Assembly: GCA_964465125.1 (NCBI GenBank)
Contig: CAYXIO010000016.1
Location: forward strand, 1 to 64,000
Reading direction: 5' to 3'
DNA length: 64,000 nucleotides
From: CAYOHG01 sp964465125
GTDB taxonomy: Bacteria; Planctomycetota; Phycisphaerae; UBA1845; Fen-1342
A model generated the notes under the pieces. It was not told the DNA's origin and ran no database searches. It was given only the letters and a program-made list of their open reading frames with translations. The first letter of the stretch is position 1; every line of letters begins with the position of its first letter. Below are positions 37,244-47,029 of the stretch, one piece after another. Made by a program: the position numbers and the translations under genes.

Positions 37244-39396
37244 ACGGCGCCGCCGACCACCGCCGCGCGTCGACGCTGCCCACAGCGCTGCTGCGGCCGC
37301 TCGCGCGGCTGCGCGCGCGGGTGCGCACCTACCTGCTGCTCGACGGGTTGGTGAAGTTCCTGGCGCTGCTCGCCGCAAGCGGGCTGGTCCAGCTTCAACT
37401 GGACCGCTGGCTGAACTTCGGAGTGGAAGAGCGGGTCGTAGCGAACCTGATGATCACCGGACTCTGGCTTTGGGCGCTGGAGCGGATGATTGTCACGCCG
37501 CTGGTTCGTCCGTTGCCCGATGAGCTGCTCGCCCGGCTGGTCGACCGCGTGCACCCGGAGCTGTGCGGGCAATTGGCGGCGGCGGTGCAGTTGGCCCGCC
37601 GCGCAGCGGCGCCCGCGGCCGAGGCATCCCCGCAGCTTGTCGAAGCCCTGTTGCGCCACGCCGCCGAAGCCGCTCAGCGGCTCGATTACTCCGGCGTGCT
37701 GAACCATCGACGGGCGCGCCGCCAAGCGCTGTGGGCCATGGCATTCGGCGCGATTCCGCTGCTGGCCTGGTACCTGCTGCCCGAGCTGGTGGAAACGTGG
37801 TTCCAGCGGAACTGGCTGCTGGCGGACCGGCGCTGGCCGCAACAGACCCAACTGGTCCCGCTGGGGTTCGACGCCCGCGGCGTCTGCCGGCTTCCGCTGG
37901 GCGAGCCCGCCGTCGTGCGGGCGGAGAGTCGCGGCGTCGCGCCGCGCTCGGTGACGCTCGAATGGAGAAGCAAGTCCGGACCGAGCGGGCGCGAGTCGAT
38001 GACGCGCGTCGGCGGGCGCTACTGGGAGGCGTCGCTAGGCGCGCTGAGCGAGAACGCGACCTTCCGGCTGGTCGGCGGCGACGAACGGACGCGCGACTAC
38101 CTCGTGCTGGCGGTCGAGCGGCCGCGGGTCGTGCAGGTGATCGCAACGGTGATTCTGCCGGAATACACGGGCCTTCCGCCGGCGCCGCTGGAAACGACCG
38201 GCAACGTGGAGCTGCTGGCGGAGTCGAAGCTGGACGTTCAGATTCGCCTCAACAAGCCGATCGAATCGGCCCGGATGGTCTCGGGCGACGCGCCGCCGGG
38301 CCAACTCGAGACGATCGATCCGCTCCATCTGCATTGGACGCTGAGCGCGCAAGGCTCGGGCGCCTACGTGCTCGAGCTGGCCGATGGGGACGGACTGACC
38401 AACGCGCGGGCGCTGGAATACCGCCTGAAGGTCGTCAACGACGGCCCGCCGCGGGTGCAGCTTGCACTTGCAGGCGTCGGTCCCGCGATCACGCCGCGCG
38501 CCCGATTGAGCGGTGTCGTTCTGGCGGAAGATGCGTACGGCCTGGCGGCGGTCGGTGTTCGCGTGCAGCGCAATCGCGAGCCGGCGCTGCCGGTCACGAC
38601 GCCCGCCGTGGATGCGCGGACGCTGCGCGCGGAGCTGCCGGTCGCCTTTCCGGTGAAGGACGCCGGGGTCAGCGTCGGCGATCGCCTCGCGATCTGGGCG
38701 GAAGCGTGCGACCTGCTGCCGAAGGAGCCCCACGTCGGGCGCTCGCCTCCGACCGAGGTTTCGGTCGTTCCGCCGGCCGAGCTGCTCGAGCAGTTGGCGC
38801 AGCGCGAGCAGCAGTTGCGCCGCGAATTCGAGCGGCTGCTCAGCGCTCAGCGCGGCCTGGCCGACGGGCTGGAGCGGATGCGCCCGGAGCTGTCCGCCGC
38901 CGGTCCCACGGAAAGTACCCTGGCGCAGCGACTGGCGCGGCTGGCGCGACGGCAGGACGGGCACGCGCGGCAATGCCGCAGCGCCGCGCGCAGCTTCGAG
39001 CAGATCGTCAGCGAGATGCAGACCAACGACGTGCTGCGCGTGGCGGACGAGCGCCGGCTTCGCGACCGCGTGATCGGACCGTTGATCGTGCTGGCCGAGC
39101 GGACCGTGCCGGCGGCCGTCGAGCAGTTTCAGTCGTTGCGATCGACCCTCGAGCCGGCGAGCTTGGAAACTGCGGCCGCCACGCAGAGTCAAATCCTCCA
39201 GCGGATGACCGAGATTCTGGCCGCCATGCGGCAGCAGGAGGGTTTTCGAGACGCGGTCGCACTGTTCGAAGAGCTCGTCGAGGCCCAGCGCGGCTTGCAG
39301 CAGGACACCAGCGCGTCAGTGGAGGCGGAGCTGGAAGCCATTCTGGGGGAACCCGCGGAAAATCCGGCCGCGACCGAGGCGCCGCCCAGGCCATAG
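37240..39396 (+). CDS. DUF4175-like membrane and coiled-coil protein
   Basis: A 718-residue protein starting at GTG 37240 inside the previous stop. Two membrane segments near the N-terminus (LVKFLALLAASGLVQLQLDRW and LMITGLWLWALERMIVTPLV) and a third near residue 170 (ALWAMAFGAIPLLAWYLLPEL). Ig-like beta domains follow (VVQVIATVILPEYTGLPPAPLE..., a typical DUF4175-type motif), then from about residue 500 a long helical, Gln/Arg/Glu-rich coiled coil (LLEQLAQREQQLRREFERLLSAQRGLADGLERM). In planctomycetes such proteins accompany the MoxR-BatA operon. Function unknown, probably envelope scaffold. Confidence 0.8.
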   Translation: MNGAADHRRASTLPTALLRPLARLRARVRTYLLLDGLVKFLALLAASGLVQLQLDRWLNFGVEERVVANLMITGLWLWALERMIVTPLVRPLPDELLARLVDRVHPELCGQLAAAVQLARRAAAPAAEASPQLVEALLRHAAEAAQRLDYSGVLNHRRARRQALWAMAFGAIPLLAWYLLPELVETWFQRNWLLADRRWPQQTQLVPLGFDARGVCRLPLGEPAVVRAESRGVAPRSVTLEWRSKSGPSGRESMTRVGGRYWEASLGALSENATFRLVGGDERTRDYLVLAVERPRVVQVIATVILPEYTGLPPAPLETTGNVELLAESKLDVQIRLNKPIESARMVSGDAPPGQLETIDPLHLHWTLSAQGSGAYVLELADGDGLTNARALEYRLKVVNDGPPRVQLALAGVGPAITPRARLSGVVLAEDAYGLAAVGVRVQRNREPALPVTTPAVDARTLRAELPVAFPVKDAGVSVGDRLAIWAEACDLLPKEPHVGRSPPTEVSVVPPAELLEQLAQREQQLRREFERLLSAQRGLADGLERMRPELSAAGPTESTLAQRLARLARRQDGHARQCRSAARSFEQIVSEMQTNDVLRVADERRLRDRVIGPLIVLAERTVPAAVEQFQSLRSTLEPASLETAAATQSQILQRMTEILAAMRQQEGFRDAVALFEELVEAQRGLQQDTSASVEAELEAILGEPAENPAATEAPPRP

Positions 39397-39441
39397 GATC
39401 GAACGCCGGGCCCGTGACGCCCGGCCGGGAGAACGACAGCA

Positions 39442-40920
39442 GTGCGAGCGACGGCACACAGGCGGTACGCGAGCGGCAGCCGGCCAGCGACCGGCCGCGC
39501 CCGGCTCTGCGCGCTGCTGGTGATCGGCGCGACGGCGCTGGCATGGGCACAGGATGCGCCGGCGAGCGCGCCGGAGCCGCCGGCCGGCGGATCGCTCGTA
39601 GATCGACAGGCAGCCGTCCGCGAGCAACTGGGGCGCTTCGAAACCCGCGTGTTGAAGCTGTATGAAACTCTGCTGGAAAGCGAACCCGGACAGGCGCACC
39701 GCCTCCAGGATGCACTCGATCAGCTCGGCGAGCTCGGCGTACGCGGACGCATCGACCAGATCCTGGACGCGCTGCGGACCGGACGGCTGGGTAACGCCGA
39801 GCAGATGCAGCAGACGCTGCTGGGCGACCTGGGCCGCATTCTGGACACGCTGACCAACGCCGATTCCGAACTGGATCGCCTGCGTAGCCAGCGCGAGCGG
39901 ATTGAGAAGCTGAAACGCGGCATTCGCACGCTGATGGACGAGCAGGCCCAGGCCCTGTACCGCACGCAGCACCTGGCCGAGGACGCCGCGCAGCGCGAGA
40001 CCACCGAGGGCGCTCCGCCGCCGGCCGATCCGCAGGCCGCGCTGCGCGCGCTCGAACAGATGCAGCGCGAGCTCCAGCAGCGCGGCGACTCGCTGCAACG
40101 CGAGATGCGCCCCGGCGAGCAGCCCCCCCCGACGCCCGGAACCGAGCCCATGCAGCGCGCGGTCGAGGAGATGAAGAACGCGGCCGACCGGCTGGGAGAG
40201 CAGTCCGCCGACGACGCCGTTGAGGACCAGAAGAACGCGCTCGAGCAGCTTCAGCAGTCGCTCAACGAGCTGGACGATGCGTTGCGCCAGGTTCGCCGAG
40301 AGGAGCAGGAGCAGACGCTGGCAGCCGTGGAAGCTCGGCTGGAGAGCCTGCTGACGCGCGAGCGCTCGATCCGCGAAGGGGTTGCGGGGCTGCGCGCCCG
40401 CCCCGCGGCGCAGTGGGAGCGGGCCGAGCAGCTCCGGCTGGGCGAGCTGACCACCCAGCAGCGCAGCGTCTATGAAGACTGCCTGCGGCTGGTGAGCATC
40501 CTGAGCGACGAAGGCACGACCGTGATCGTTCCGGAGCTGCTGCGCCAGGCCGCGCAGGACCTCGCGCAAATCGCGGCGAGGCTCGAGGCGGCGGAGGTTG
40601 GCGATGAAACTCTGGCGGCGATCGATTGCGTCATTGCGCTGTTCGAAGAGATTCTGGCGGCCACGCAGCAGCAGGGTGAGGTGCAGCGCGAGCAGCGCCC
40701 GCCCGCATCCCAGCAGCCATCCGCTCAGCAGCGGCAGGCGCTGCTGCCCGGATCGACCGAACTGAAGCTGCTCCGATCGCAGCAGATTCGGTTGAACGAG
40801 CGCGCGCGCGCGTTGACGGCGCAGCCGGCGCCGGAAAGCGCCCCCGCGCTTCAGGAGCTGGCGGATCGGGAGCGGGCGCTGATGGAAATGGCCCGCCGCA
40901 TGCACGAGAGGCCGAAATGA
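39442..40920 (+). CDS. Secreted coiled-coil protein
   Basis: A 492-residue exported protein starting at GTG 39442 with GGGAG about 13 bp upstream. Signal peptide ends near AWAQ. Nearly all of the mature protein is predicted coiled coil rich in Gln, Glu, Arg and Leu (LDRLRSQRERIEKLKRGIRTLMDEQAQALY, ALEQMQRELQQRGDSLQREM, LEQLQQSLNELDDALRQVRREEQEQ). It probably extends the coiled-coil tail of the preceding protein. The stop overlaps the following start (ATGA, 40917-40920). No catalytic motif is seen. Confidence 0.8.
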   Translation: MRATAHRRYASGSRPATGRARLCALLVIGATALAWAQDAPASAPEPPAGGSLVDRQAAVREQLGRFETRVLKLYETLLESEPGQAHRLQDALDQLGELGVRGRIDQILDALRTGRLGNAEQMQQTLLGDLGRILDTLTNADSELDRLRSQRERIEKLKRGIRTLMDEQAQALYRTQHLAEDAAQRETTEGAPPPADPQAALRALEQMQRELQQRGDSLQREMRPGEQPPPTPGTEPMQRAVEEMKNAADRLGEQSADDAVEDQKNALEQLQQSLNELDDALRQVRREEQEQTLAAVEARLESLLTRERSIREGVAGLRARPAAQWERAEQLRLGELTTQQRSVYEDCLRLVSILSDEGTTVIVPELLRQAAQDLAQIAARLEAAEVGDETLAAIDCVIALFEEILAATQQQGEVQREQRPPASQQPSAQQRQALLPGSTELKLLRSQQIRLNERARALTAQPAPESAPALQELADRERALMEMARRMHERPK

Positions 40921-41990
40921 CGAGCTTGCTCGCGCTGATTCTGCTGTGGCTTGCCGTGGCGATCGACCCGCGCGGCCCGGGGACGGTCCAGACGGTCGAA
41001 ACGCAAGGCGGCGAAGTCGCCGCGCTGAACGCCGCGTTCCTGAAGCACCTGTCGACGTACGAGAACTCGGACGCGCTGACGGTGCGGGCGATTCGCGACG
41101 GCTGGGAGAAGCGCTATCGCGCGGACGACCCGGAGAGCTTCGTGCCGGACGCCTTGGCGCGGCTGGTGCCGGCCTGCCGAGCGGCGCTGGAGTCGTTTGA
41201 TCGGGGGCAGCTCGATGCGGCCGGCGATCAGTTTCAGGCGCTCGTCGGAAACGCGGACCCCTTCGTCGCTGCGAACGCCGCCTACTGGCTGGCGCGCACG
41301 CGCGCCGCGCAGGGGCTGTTTGAAGAGGCGCAGGCGGCGCTGGAGCATCCGCGCGCCGCGCCGGACAAGCTGCGCGGACACACTCCCTACGCCCCGCATG
41401 CGGCGTTTCTTCTGGCCGCCTGCCGGGCACGTAATCTGAACTTCGACGAAGCCGGCCGCGAGCTGGAGGCCGTGGAACACGACTACCCGGAAGCGCCGGA
41501 GATGGTTCGGCTCGCGGCGCGGCAGCTTCTGATCGAGCTCGGCCGGCGCGAACCGGGCAGCCTGGACGAGGCGGCGGGCGTGATGAACTACATCGCGGAC
41601 CGGCTGGCCGCGCAGGACGTCACCGAGCGCGTGCAGTCGCGCCAGGACGAGGTCGTGGCGCTGCTCGACAAGCTCATCGAGCAGATGCAGCAACAGGAGC
41701 AGCAGGGACAGGGCGGCGGATCCGGAGGCGGTCCGTCACAGCAACAAGGCGGTCCGGGTCAGGCTGCCGGCCCCATGACCCCGCGCCAGCAGTCAGACGC
41801 ACCCGAAGGCGCCGGCGAGGTCGGCGAACTGCGCCGGGCGGCCACCGCGGACCCGGGCGAGATGTGGGGCAAGCTGCCGCCCGCCGAGCGCGAGCGAATC
41901 CTTCAGAACATCCGCGCTCGTTTTCCTTCGCGATACCGCCAACTGGTCGAGCAGTACTACCGCTCGCTGGCGGAGGAGAGGTCGCCGTGA
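40917..41990 (+). CDS. Secreted TPR-like protein with Gln/Gly-rich linker
   Basis: A 357-residue protein with a short hydrophobic N-terminus (LLALILLWLAVAI). Residues 90-230 form TPR-like helices (ALESFDRGQLDAAGDQFQALVG, ANAAYWLARTRAAQGLFEEAQAALE, AAFLLAACRARNLNFDEAGRELEAVE). A low-complexity linker of Gln, Gly and Pro follows (about 255-300), then a C-terminal helical motif AERERILQNIRARFPSRYRQLVEQYYRSLAEE, which is characteristic of planctomycete proteins in this operon. It is coupled to both neighbours by overlapping start/stop codons. Confidence 0.8.
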   Translation: MTSLLALILLWLAVAIDPRGPGTVQTVETQGGEVAALNAAFLKHLSTYENSDALTVRAIRDGWEKRYRADDPESFVPDALARLVPACRAALESFDRGQLDAAGDQFQALVGNADPFVAANAAYWLARTRAAQGLFEEAQAALEHPRAAPDKLRGHTPYAPHAAFLLAACRARNLNFDEAGRELEAVEHDYPEAPEMVRLAARQLLIELGRREPGSLDEAAGVMNYIADRLAAQDVTERVQSRQDEVVALLDKLIEQMQQQEQQGQGGGSGGGPSQQQGGPGQAAGPMTPRQQSDAPEGAGEVGELRRAATADPGEMWGKLPPAERERILQNIRARFPSRYRQLVEQYYRSLAEERSP

Positions 41991-43168
41991 TGTCACGCCT
42001 CGGCCTGGCTCTGCTGCTCGGTACGATGCCCGCCTGCCTGTGGGCGGCGGTGCGCGTGGAGGCGCTGCGGACCGACGGTGAATCGGTGCAGGGCGAGCTG
42101 ATCGAAGCATGGCCGGAGCTGCGGCTGATGACGGGCGAGGGGCCGGTGACGCTGGCCTGGAACGGGCTGCTCGAACTGCGGCCGCTGCCGCCGGCGAGCT
42201 CCAGTGCGCCAAGCAGCGCCCCGAGCGACGACGCCTGGTGGTTTGCGACCGCGGACGGATCGCGGCTTGTCGGGCGGATGACGGGCACGAGCGAGCGGGC
42301 GGCGATCGTGACGCTGGGTGACGGACAGAGCCTGACCGTTGCGCTGGACGCGCTGGAGTGGATGCGCGCGGCGCGCCAGCCGCCGGCCGCCGACCGCGGC
42401 GAGGATGCCGACGCCACCGGGGATGTCGCCTACGTGCTTCGGGAGAGCGGACAGACCCTGGCGGTGCGCGGCGCCGTGCGCGGCGTGACGCCTGAGCACC
42501 TGGTCTTTGAGCGGAGCGGCAAATCGCTGTCGATCGCGTGGAGCAAGCTGGCGGAGATTCGATTCGCCCCACCGGCCCCGCGCGGCGCGAGCGTGCGCGT
42601 ACGGATGCGCGACGCGCAGATCTTCGGCGGCGCGCTGGCGGAGGCCGACGCAACAGGCGTGTGGCTGCGCTCGAGCCTCGCTCCGATCCTCGCCCTGCGC
42701 TGGGAGTCGATCGAGCGAATCGAGCTGGCCGGCAGCGACGTGGTGTTTCTCGCGCGGATGCGGCCGGCGCGCTACGAGAGCGAGCCGCTGTTCGCGAAGC
42801 GCTGGCCGTACGCGGTGGACCGCGGACTCGACGGCGGTCCGATCGTGGTCGCCGGGCGCACCAGCGCCAACAGCATCGTCATGCACTCGCGCAGCCTGCT
42901 GGGCTATCGCTGCGACGGCCGCTTTCGTCAGTTCGCGGCGCGGGTGGCGATCGTCGACGCGATGGATCGGCGCGGAAACGCCAAGGTTCAGGTGGTCGGC
43001 GACGGCCGGGTCCTGTGGGAAGCCGACCCGGTTCGCGGCGGCGAGGCACCACGCGACGTGCTGGTGGACATTCAGGGGGTACAGGAGCTGCTGCTGGTCG
43101 TGGACTACGGCGACGATCTCGACCTTTCCGACCAGGTGGCCTGGATCATGCCAAGGATGCTGCGATGA
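41990..43168 (+). CDS. Secreted protein with C-terminal NPCBM/NEW2 domain
   Basis: A 392-residue protein. ATG 41990 overlaps the upstream stop (TGATG); a GTG three bases earlier is an alternative. The signal peptide is MSRLGLALLLGTMPACLWA. The middle has two beta-rich repeats of about 100 residues (VQGELIEAWPELRLMTGEGPVTLAWNGLLELRP; LAVRGAVRGVTPEHLVFERSGKSLSIAWSKLAEIRF). The last 130 residues match NPCBM, the novel putative carbohydrate-binding module: IVMHSRSLLGYRCDGRFRQFAARVAIVD, KVQVVGDGRVLWEAD, LLLVVDYGDDLDLSDQVAW. It may bind glycan or wall polymer. It overlaps the protease gene by ATGA. Confidence 0.85.
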   Translation: MSRLGLALLLGTMPACLWAAVRVEALRTDGESVQGELIEAWPELRLMTGEGPVTLAWNGLLELRPLPPASSSAPSSAPSDDAWWFATADGSRLVGRMTGTSERAAIVTLGDGQSLTVALDALEWMRAARQPPAADRGEDADATGDVAYVLRESGQTLAVRGAVRGVTPEHLVFERSGKSLSIAWSKLAEIRFAPPAPRGASVRVRMRDAQIFGGALAEADATGVWLRSSLAPILALRWESIERIELAGSDVVFLARMRPARYESEPLFAKRWPYAVDRGLDGGPIVVAGRTSANSIVMHSRSLLGYRCDGRFRQFAARVAIVDAMDRRGNAKVQVVGDGRVLWEADPVRGGEAPRDVLVDIQGVQELLLVVDYGDDLDLSDQVAWIMPRMLR

Positions 43169-44811
43169 CAGCGCGACGCGGGTGGATAGGCGCGCGCGTC
43201 GGCGGCGCCTGGCTCGCCATGGCGCTGAGTGTCGCGGCGGCACGGTCGCAGCCGGCCGACGGCGGGTTCGACGCGCTTTCGGCGGCGCTGAACGCGGCCC
43301 GCGCTGACGAGCAGCGGCGCGTCGCGATGCTCGCCAGGGTCACACCCGGCGTCGTGTGCATCTTCGGCGATCGCGAGCGCGGCGGCGGCGGAACGGGCGC
43401 AATCATCGACCCGGCCGGCTACGGCCTGACCAACTTCCACGTCGTCGCCGACTTCGTTGAGTCACGCCACGGCTACGGCGGCTTGAGCGACGGGCGCCTC
43501 TACCGGCTGCGGGTGCTGGGCATCGATCCGGGCGGCGACATCGCGATGTTCAAGCTCGAAGGCCGCGAGCGCTTCGAGCCGATCGACCTGGGGGATTCCG
43601 ACGCGCTCCGCCTCGGGCAGTGGGTCGCCGCGCTTGGGAATCCGTTCTTGCTGGCGGAAGATTTGCAGCCGACCGTCACGATCGGCGTGATCAGCGGGCT
43701 GAATCGATACCAGGAGGGCGAAGGCAACCTGCTCGAATACGCCGACTGCATCCAGGTCTCCACGTCGATCAACCCGGGGAACTCGGGCGGCCCGCTCGTG
43801 GACATGCAGGGGCGGCTGATCGGCATCAACGGCCGGGCGTCGTTCGAGGAGCGCGGGCGCGTCAACGTCGGGCTCGGATATGCGGTCACGCTGACGCAGA
43901 TTCGGCGGTTTCTGCCGAGTCTGCGGGCCGGCCGGCTCTGTGAGCACGGCACCCTGGGTGCGGTGGTGCAGCAAGCCGGTGCGGACGTGATCTTCCAGGC
44001 GGTGCAGGACCTGTCCCCCGCCGAGCGGGCCGGAATCGCACCTGGCGACCAGCTTCTCTCGATCGAAGGTCGGCCCGTGCAAACGCCCAACGAATTCAAC
44101 AACATCATTGCCACGCTGCCGGCCAACTGGCCGACGCGCGTGCGCTTTCGTCACGATCAGGAGGAGCGCGAAGCGGTCGTGCGGCTCGAACGGCTTCCGG
44201 CGCGGCTGCCGTTTCTCTACCTCCCGGACATGGAGCACAATCGCGCCGAGGTTGCGAATCAGCTTCGTCGATTCGCGCGGCGCTGCGGTTGGGAGGCGCC
44301 GGCGCCAACGGATGGCGTGCGCTTCGCCGTGCGGGTGGAGCGCGACTCGGAAGCGCCGCAGACCGCGGAGTGGATCGTGCCAGCCAGCGCGGCGTCACCG
44401 GGAGCGAGCCTGCCAGCGGAGGCTCCGGCGAAATTGGCAGACGAGTGGCAGCGCATCGTCGCACCGCTGATCGGACCGCCGCGGATCGATGCCGACTGGG
44501 AAATGCTCGGTGGCGACGCGGTGGATGGACGCATCGTGACGGTCATCGAGCGGCGCGGTGCGGCGGGCGGCGGCCTGCGGTGGAAATTCGCGCTGGCGGA
44601 CGACGCCCTGCTTCAGATCGCGCTGGGCGAGCGCGCCGAGGCCGAGCGTGTGGTCTGGAGCGCGGGCGACGAAAGCGCGGACGGCCCGCGCTGGCCGCGC
44701 ACCTGGCAGCGCCGTGTCGACGGCGAGCTGACCGCGACGATTCGCATCGAACGCGTGGCCGCTGTTTTGCAGGAACAGCCCGCTTCGGAAGCGCCAGGAG
44801 CCCAGCCATGA
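43165..44811 (+). CDS. HtrA/DegP-type serine protease with PDZ and unique C-terminal domain
   Basis: A 548-residue exported S1C protease. The catalytic triad is complete: H92 in LTNFHVV, D125 in GGDIAMF, S207 in NPGNSGGPL. A PDZ domain follows (about 260-345: AVQDLSPAERAGIAPGDQLLSIEGRPV). The last 190 residues, starting LPFLYLPDMEHNRAEVANQLRRFARRCGW, match no domain I know. It should act in the periplasm on unfolded proteins. It is the only apparently active member of three consecutive HtrA-fold genes and overlaps both neighbours by ATGA. Confidence 0.93.
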   Translation: MTARRGWIGARVGGAWLAMALSVAAARSQPADGGFDALSAALNAARADEQRRVAMLARVTPGVVCIFGDRERGGGGTGAIIDPAGYGLTNFHVVADFVESRHGYGGLSDGRLYRLRVLGIDPGGDIAMFKLEGRERFEPIDLGDSDALRLGQWVAALGNPFLLAEDLQPTVTIGVISGLNRYQEGEGNLLEYADCIQVSTSINPGNSGGPLVDMQGRLIGINGRASFEERGRVNVGLGYAVTLTQIRRFLPSLRAGRLCEHGTLGAVVQQAGADVIFQAVQDLSPAERAGIAPGDQLLSIEGRPVQTPNEFNNIIATLPANWPTRVRFRHDQEEREAVVRLERLPARLPFLYLPDMEHNRAEVANQLRRFARRCGWEAPAPTDGVRFAVRVERDSEAPQTAEWIVPASAASPGASLPAEAPAKLADEWQRIVAPLIGPPRIDADWEMLGGDAVDGRIVTVIERRGAAGGGLRWKFALADDALLQIALGERAEAERVVWSAGDESADGPRWPRTWQRRVDGELTATIRIERVAAVLQEQPASEAPGAQP

Positions 44812-45818
44812 TCCTGGCCCTGTTGGCTCTGTGGCTCACATCGGGCGGCCAACTGGCGACTCAGGTCAGCGACGACGTGCGGTTCGCGGATGCGATTGCG
44901 GCCGCCCGGCGAAGCGTGGTGAAGGTCTACGGGGCCGGCATCGGACGGGCCGGGGGGTACTGCTGCGGCCTGGTCGTCTCGCCGGACGGATCGATCGTCA
45001 CGGTGTCTGAGGCGCTGCTCGAAAGTCCCACGCTGCACGTGGTGCTGCCGGACGGACGACGGCTTGCGGCGCAGGTCGAGCGGCGCGACGAGTACCGGCA
45101 GCTCGCGATGCTGCGTGTGGATGCGTCGGATCTGAGCCCGTTCGCGCTGGAGGCCGATGGCGAGGCGCAGCCGGGCGATTGGGTAATCGCGGCGGCCAAC
45201 CCGTTCAAGGTAGCAGCCGGCGACGAGCCCGTTTCGGTTTCCGTCGGGGTGCTCTCCGAGCGCGCGGCGCTGGCGGCCCGGCGCAGGGCGCAGGATTTCT
45301 CCTACGACGGAGAAGTCCTGCTGGTGGACACGCTGGTGGCGACGCCGGGATCGGCCGGCGGCGCGCTGCTTGACGTTCACGGTCGGCTGCTCGGGATCAT
45401 CGGCAAGGCGGTCATCAGCAAGCACACTGGCACCTGGATGAACTACGCGATTCCGACGCAAGTGGTGGCGGAGTTCGTGCGGGGCGAACCGCCGCCCAAC
45501 GTGCCGTCCGCTGCGGCGGATCGCGAAGTCGCCGAATCCAAGGCGACCGTGCCGTTGGCGCTCGGCATCCGACTCTTCGACCTGGGCGGACGCACGCGAC
45601 CGGCCTTCGTCGAGCGCGTGCGGCCGCGCTCGGCGGCGGACCAGGCGGAGCTGCGCGCTGGCGACCTGATCGTCGCCGTCGCGGGTGACCCGATCAACTC
45701 CTGCGACGAGCTCTACCAGGCCGTGCAGCAGGCGCGCGGCGATTGGCTTGAGATGACCGTCAAGCGCGGCGCGACCCTGCTGACGATTCGCCTTTCCACC
45801 AGCGGAGCCAACGAATGA
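44808..45818 (+). CDS. HtrA-fold pseudoprotease, first copy (triad E/Q/A)
   Basis: A 336-residue exported HtrA-like protein with a PDZ domain (FVERVRPRSAADQAELRAGDLIVAVAGDPI). The protease fold is recognisable (GLVVSPDGSIVTV, PGDWVIAAANPF, LLDVHGRLLGIIGKA), but every catalytic position is changed: the histidine is E68 (VSEALL), the aspartate Q98 (YRQLAML) and the serine A183 (TPGSAGGAL in place of NPGNSGGPL). It cannot be a serine protease by the usual mechanism. It probably binds substrate or caps and regulates the active neighbour. Coupled to both neighbours by ATGA overlaps. Confidence 0.9.
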   Translation: MILALLALWLTSGGQLATQVSDDVRFADAIAAARRSVVKVYGAGIGRAGGYCCGLVVSPDGSIVTVSEALLESPTLHVVLPDGRRLAAQVERRDEYRQLAMLRVDASDLSPFALEADGEAQPGDWVIAAANPFKVAAGDEPVSVSVGVLSERAALAARRRAQDFSYDGEVLLVDTLVATPGSAGGALLDVHGRLLGIIGKAVISKHTGTWMNYAIPTQVVAEFVRGEPPPNVPSAAADREVAESKATVPLALGIRLFDLGGRTRPAFVERVRPRSAADQAELRAGDLIVAVAGDPINSCDELYQAVQQARGDWLEMTVKRGATLLTIRLSTSGANE

Positions 45819-47017
45819 GCCCCCGCCGGCGTGCGCCGTGGCTCGCGCTGATCGCCGCGAGCAGCCTGATCGCGGCCTGGGCTGGCACCGCGTTCGGGCA
45901 GTCCGCGCCGTCGATGGAATCGGAGTCTGGCCTCCCTCGCGCATCCGCCGTCCAGCTTCAACGGGTCTTCCGCGCCGCGTTGGCTGCTGTCCGCCCGGCG
46001 ATCGTGCGGATCGACACGGTCGGGGGCGCCCCGTCAGCAAGCGGCGGCGCGTTTCCGCAGGTGGACGGGCCGAGCACCGGGGTGGTCTGGTCGGCCGACG
46101 GCTACGTCGTCACCAGCAGCTTCAACTTTGCACGCGATCCGCTGATCATTACCGTCACCCGCGACGACGGAACCCGCCAAGTGGCTCAGCTCGTGGCGCG
46201 TGACATTCCGGCCCGCCTGGCGCTGTTGCGCGTCGAGGCCGGCGCCCTGAGTCCGCCGCGCTGGGTCGAGCGCGACGCACTTCGGCCCGGACAATGGACC
46301 CTCGCGGCCGGCTACGGACACGTCACCCGCGGCCCAGCCGTCACCGTCGGAACACTCAGCGCCATCGAGCGCTTCGGCGGGCTGGCGCTGCAAACAGACG
46401 CCAAGACCAGCCCGGCCAATTACGGCGGCCCACTTTTTAACCTGGAGGGTCGCGTCCTGGGAATCTGCGTGCCGATCGCGGCCGGCGAAGACGAGCTGGC
46501 CGGCGTCGACTGGTACGACTCGGGCATCGGCTTTGCGATCCCGACCGACGTCCTGCGCGAGCGCATCGAGCGCCTCAAACGGGGACACGACCTCCGCCGC
46601 GGTCTGCTGGGCGTGGTGCTCGATCCGCGCGCCGCCGTCGTGGGGGGCGACTGGACGGGGGAAGCAGGGCGCGACCCGGCGGAGAGCGCGCCCGGGTCGG
46701 CTCCGCAGTCGCAACCCGCCCCCGCTTCGCAGCCTGCCATCGAGGACCTGCTTCGCTCGGAGCCGCCTGAGGACGGCGTGCGCATCCTCTCGGTTGCGCC
46801 GGACGGTCCGGCGGCGGCCCACCTGCGGCCCGGCGATGTGATCCTCCGCGTTGACGACCAGCCGGTGCGCGATCTGCTCGCGTTTCGGCGCTGCCTGACG
46901 CGCTTCTCCGCGGGCGACATCGTCCGCGTGACGGTGCGGCGCGAAGCCGAGAGGGTTTCCGCAGAGATCACGCTGATTGCGGGCGAGGCGGCGGCCTCCC
47001 AGCCGCAGCTCCCCTGA
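45815..47017 (+). CDS. HtrA-fold pseudoprotease, second copy (triad F/R/Y)
   Basis: A 400-residue exported HtrA-like protein with a C-terminal PDZ domain (about 310-390, VAPDGPAAAHLRPGDVILRVDDQPVRD). The fold is kept, but the three catalytic positions read F103 (TSSFNF), R134 (IPARLALL) and Y203 (SPANYGGPL). The SPANYGGPL form is known as a recurrent variant in planctomycete HtrA-like proteins, to my recollection. A Pro/Ser/Ala-rich loop lies between the protease fold and PDZ. It is the last gene of the operon and is convergent with the metallophosphoesterase gene (13-bp gap). Confidence 0.9.
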   Translation: MSPRRRAPWLALIAASSLIAAWAGTAFGQSAPSMESESGLPRASAVQLQRVFRAALAAVRPAIVRIDTVGGAPSASGGAFPQVDGPSTGVVWSADGYVVTSSFNFARDPLIITVTRDDGTRQVAQLVARDIPARLALLRVEAGALSPPRWVERDALRPGQWTLAAGYGHVTRGPAVTVGTLSAIERFGGLALQTDAKTSPANYGGPLFNLEGRVLGICVPIAAGEDELAGVDWYDSGIGFAIPTDVLRERIERLKRGHDLRRGLLGVVLDPRAAVVGGDWTGEAGRDPAESAPGSAPQSQPAPASQPAIEDLLRSEPPEDGVRILSVAPDGPAAAHLRPGDVILRVDDQPVRDLLAFRRCLTRFSAGDIVRVTVRREAERVSAEITLIAGEAAASQPQLP

Positions 47018-47029
47018 GACCGGCCGCGC

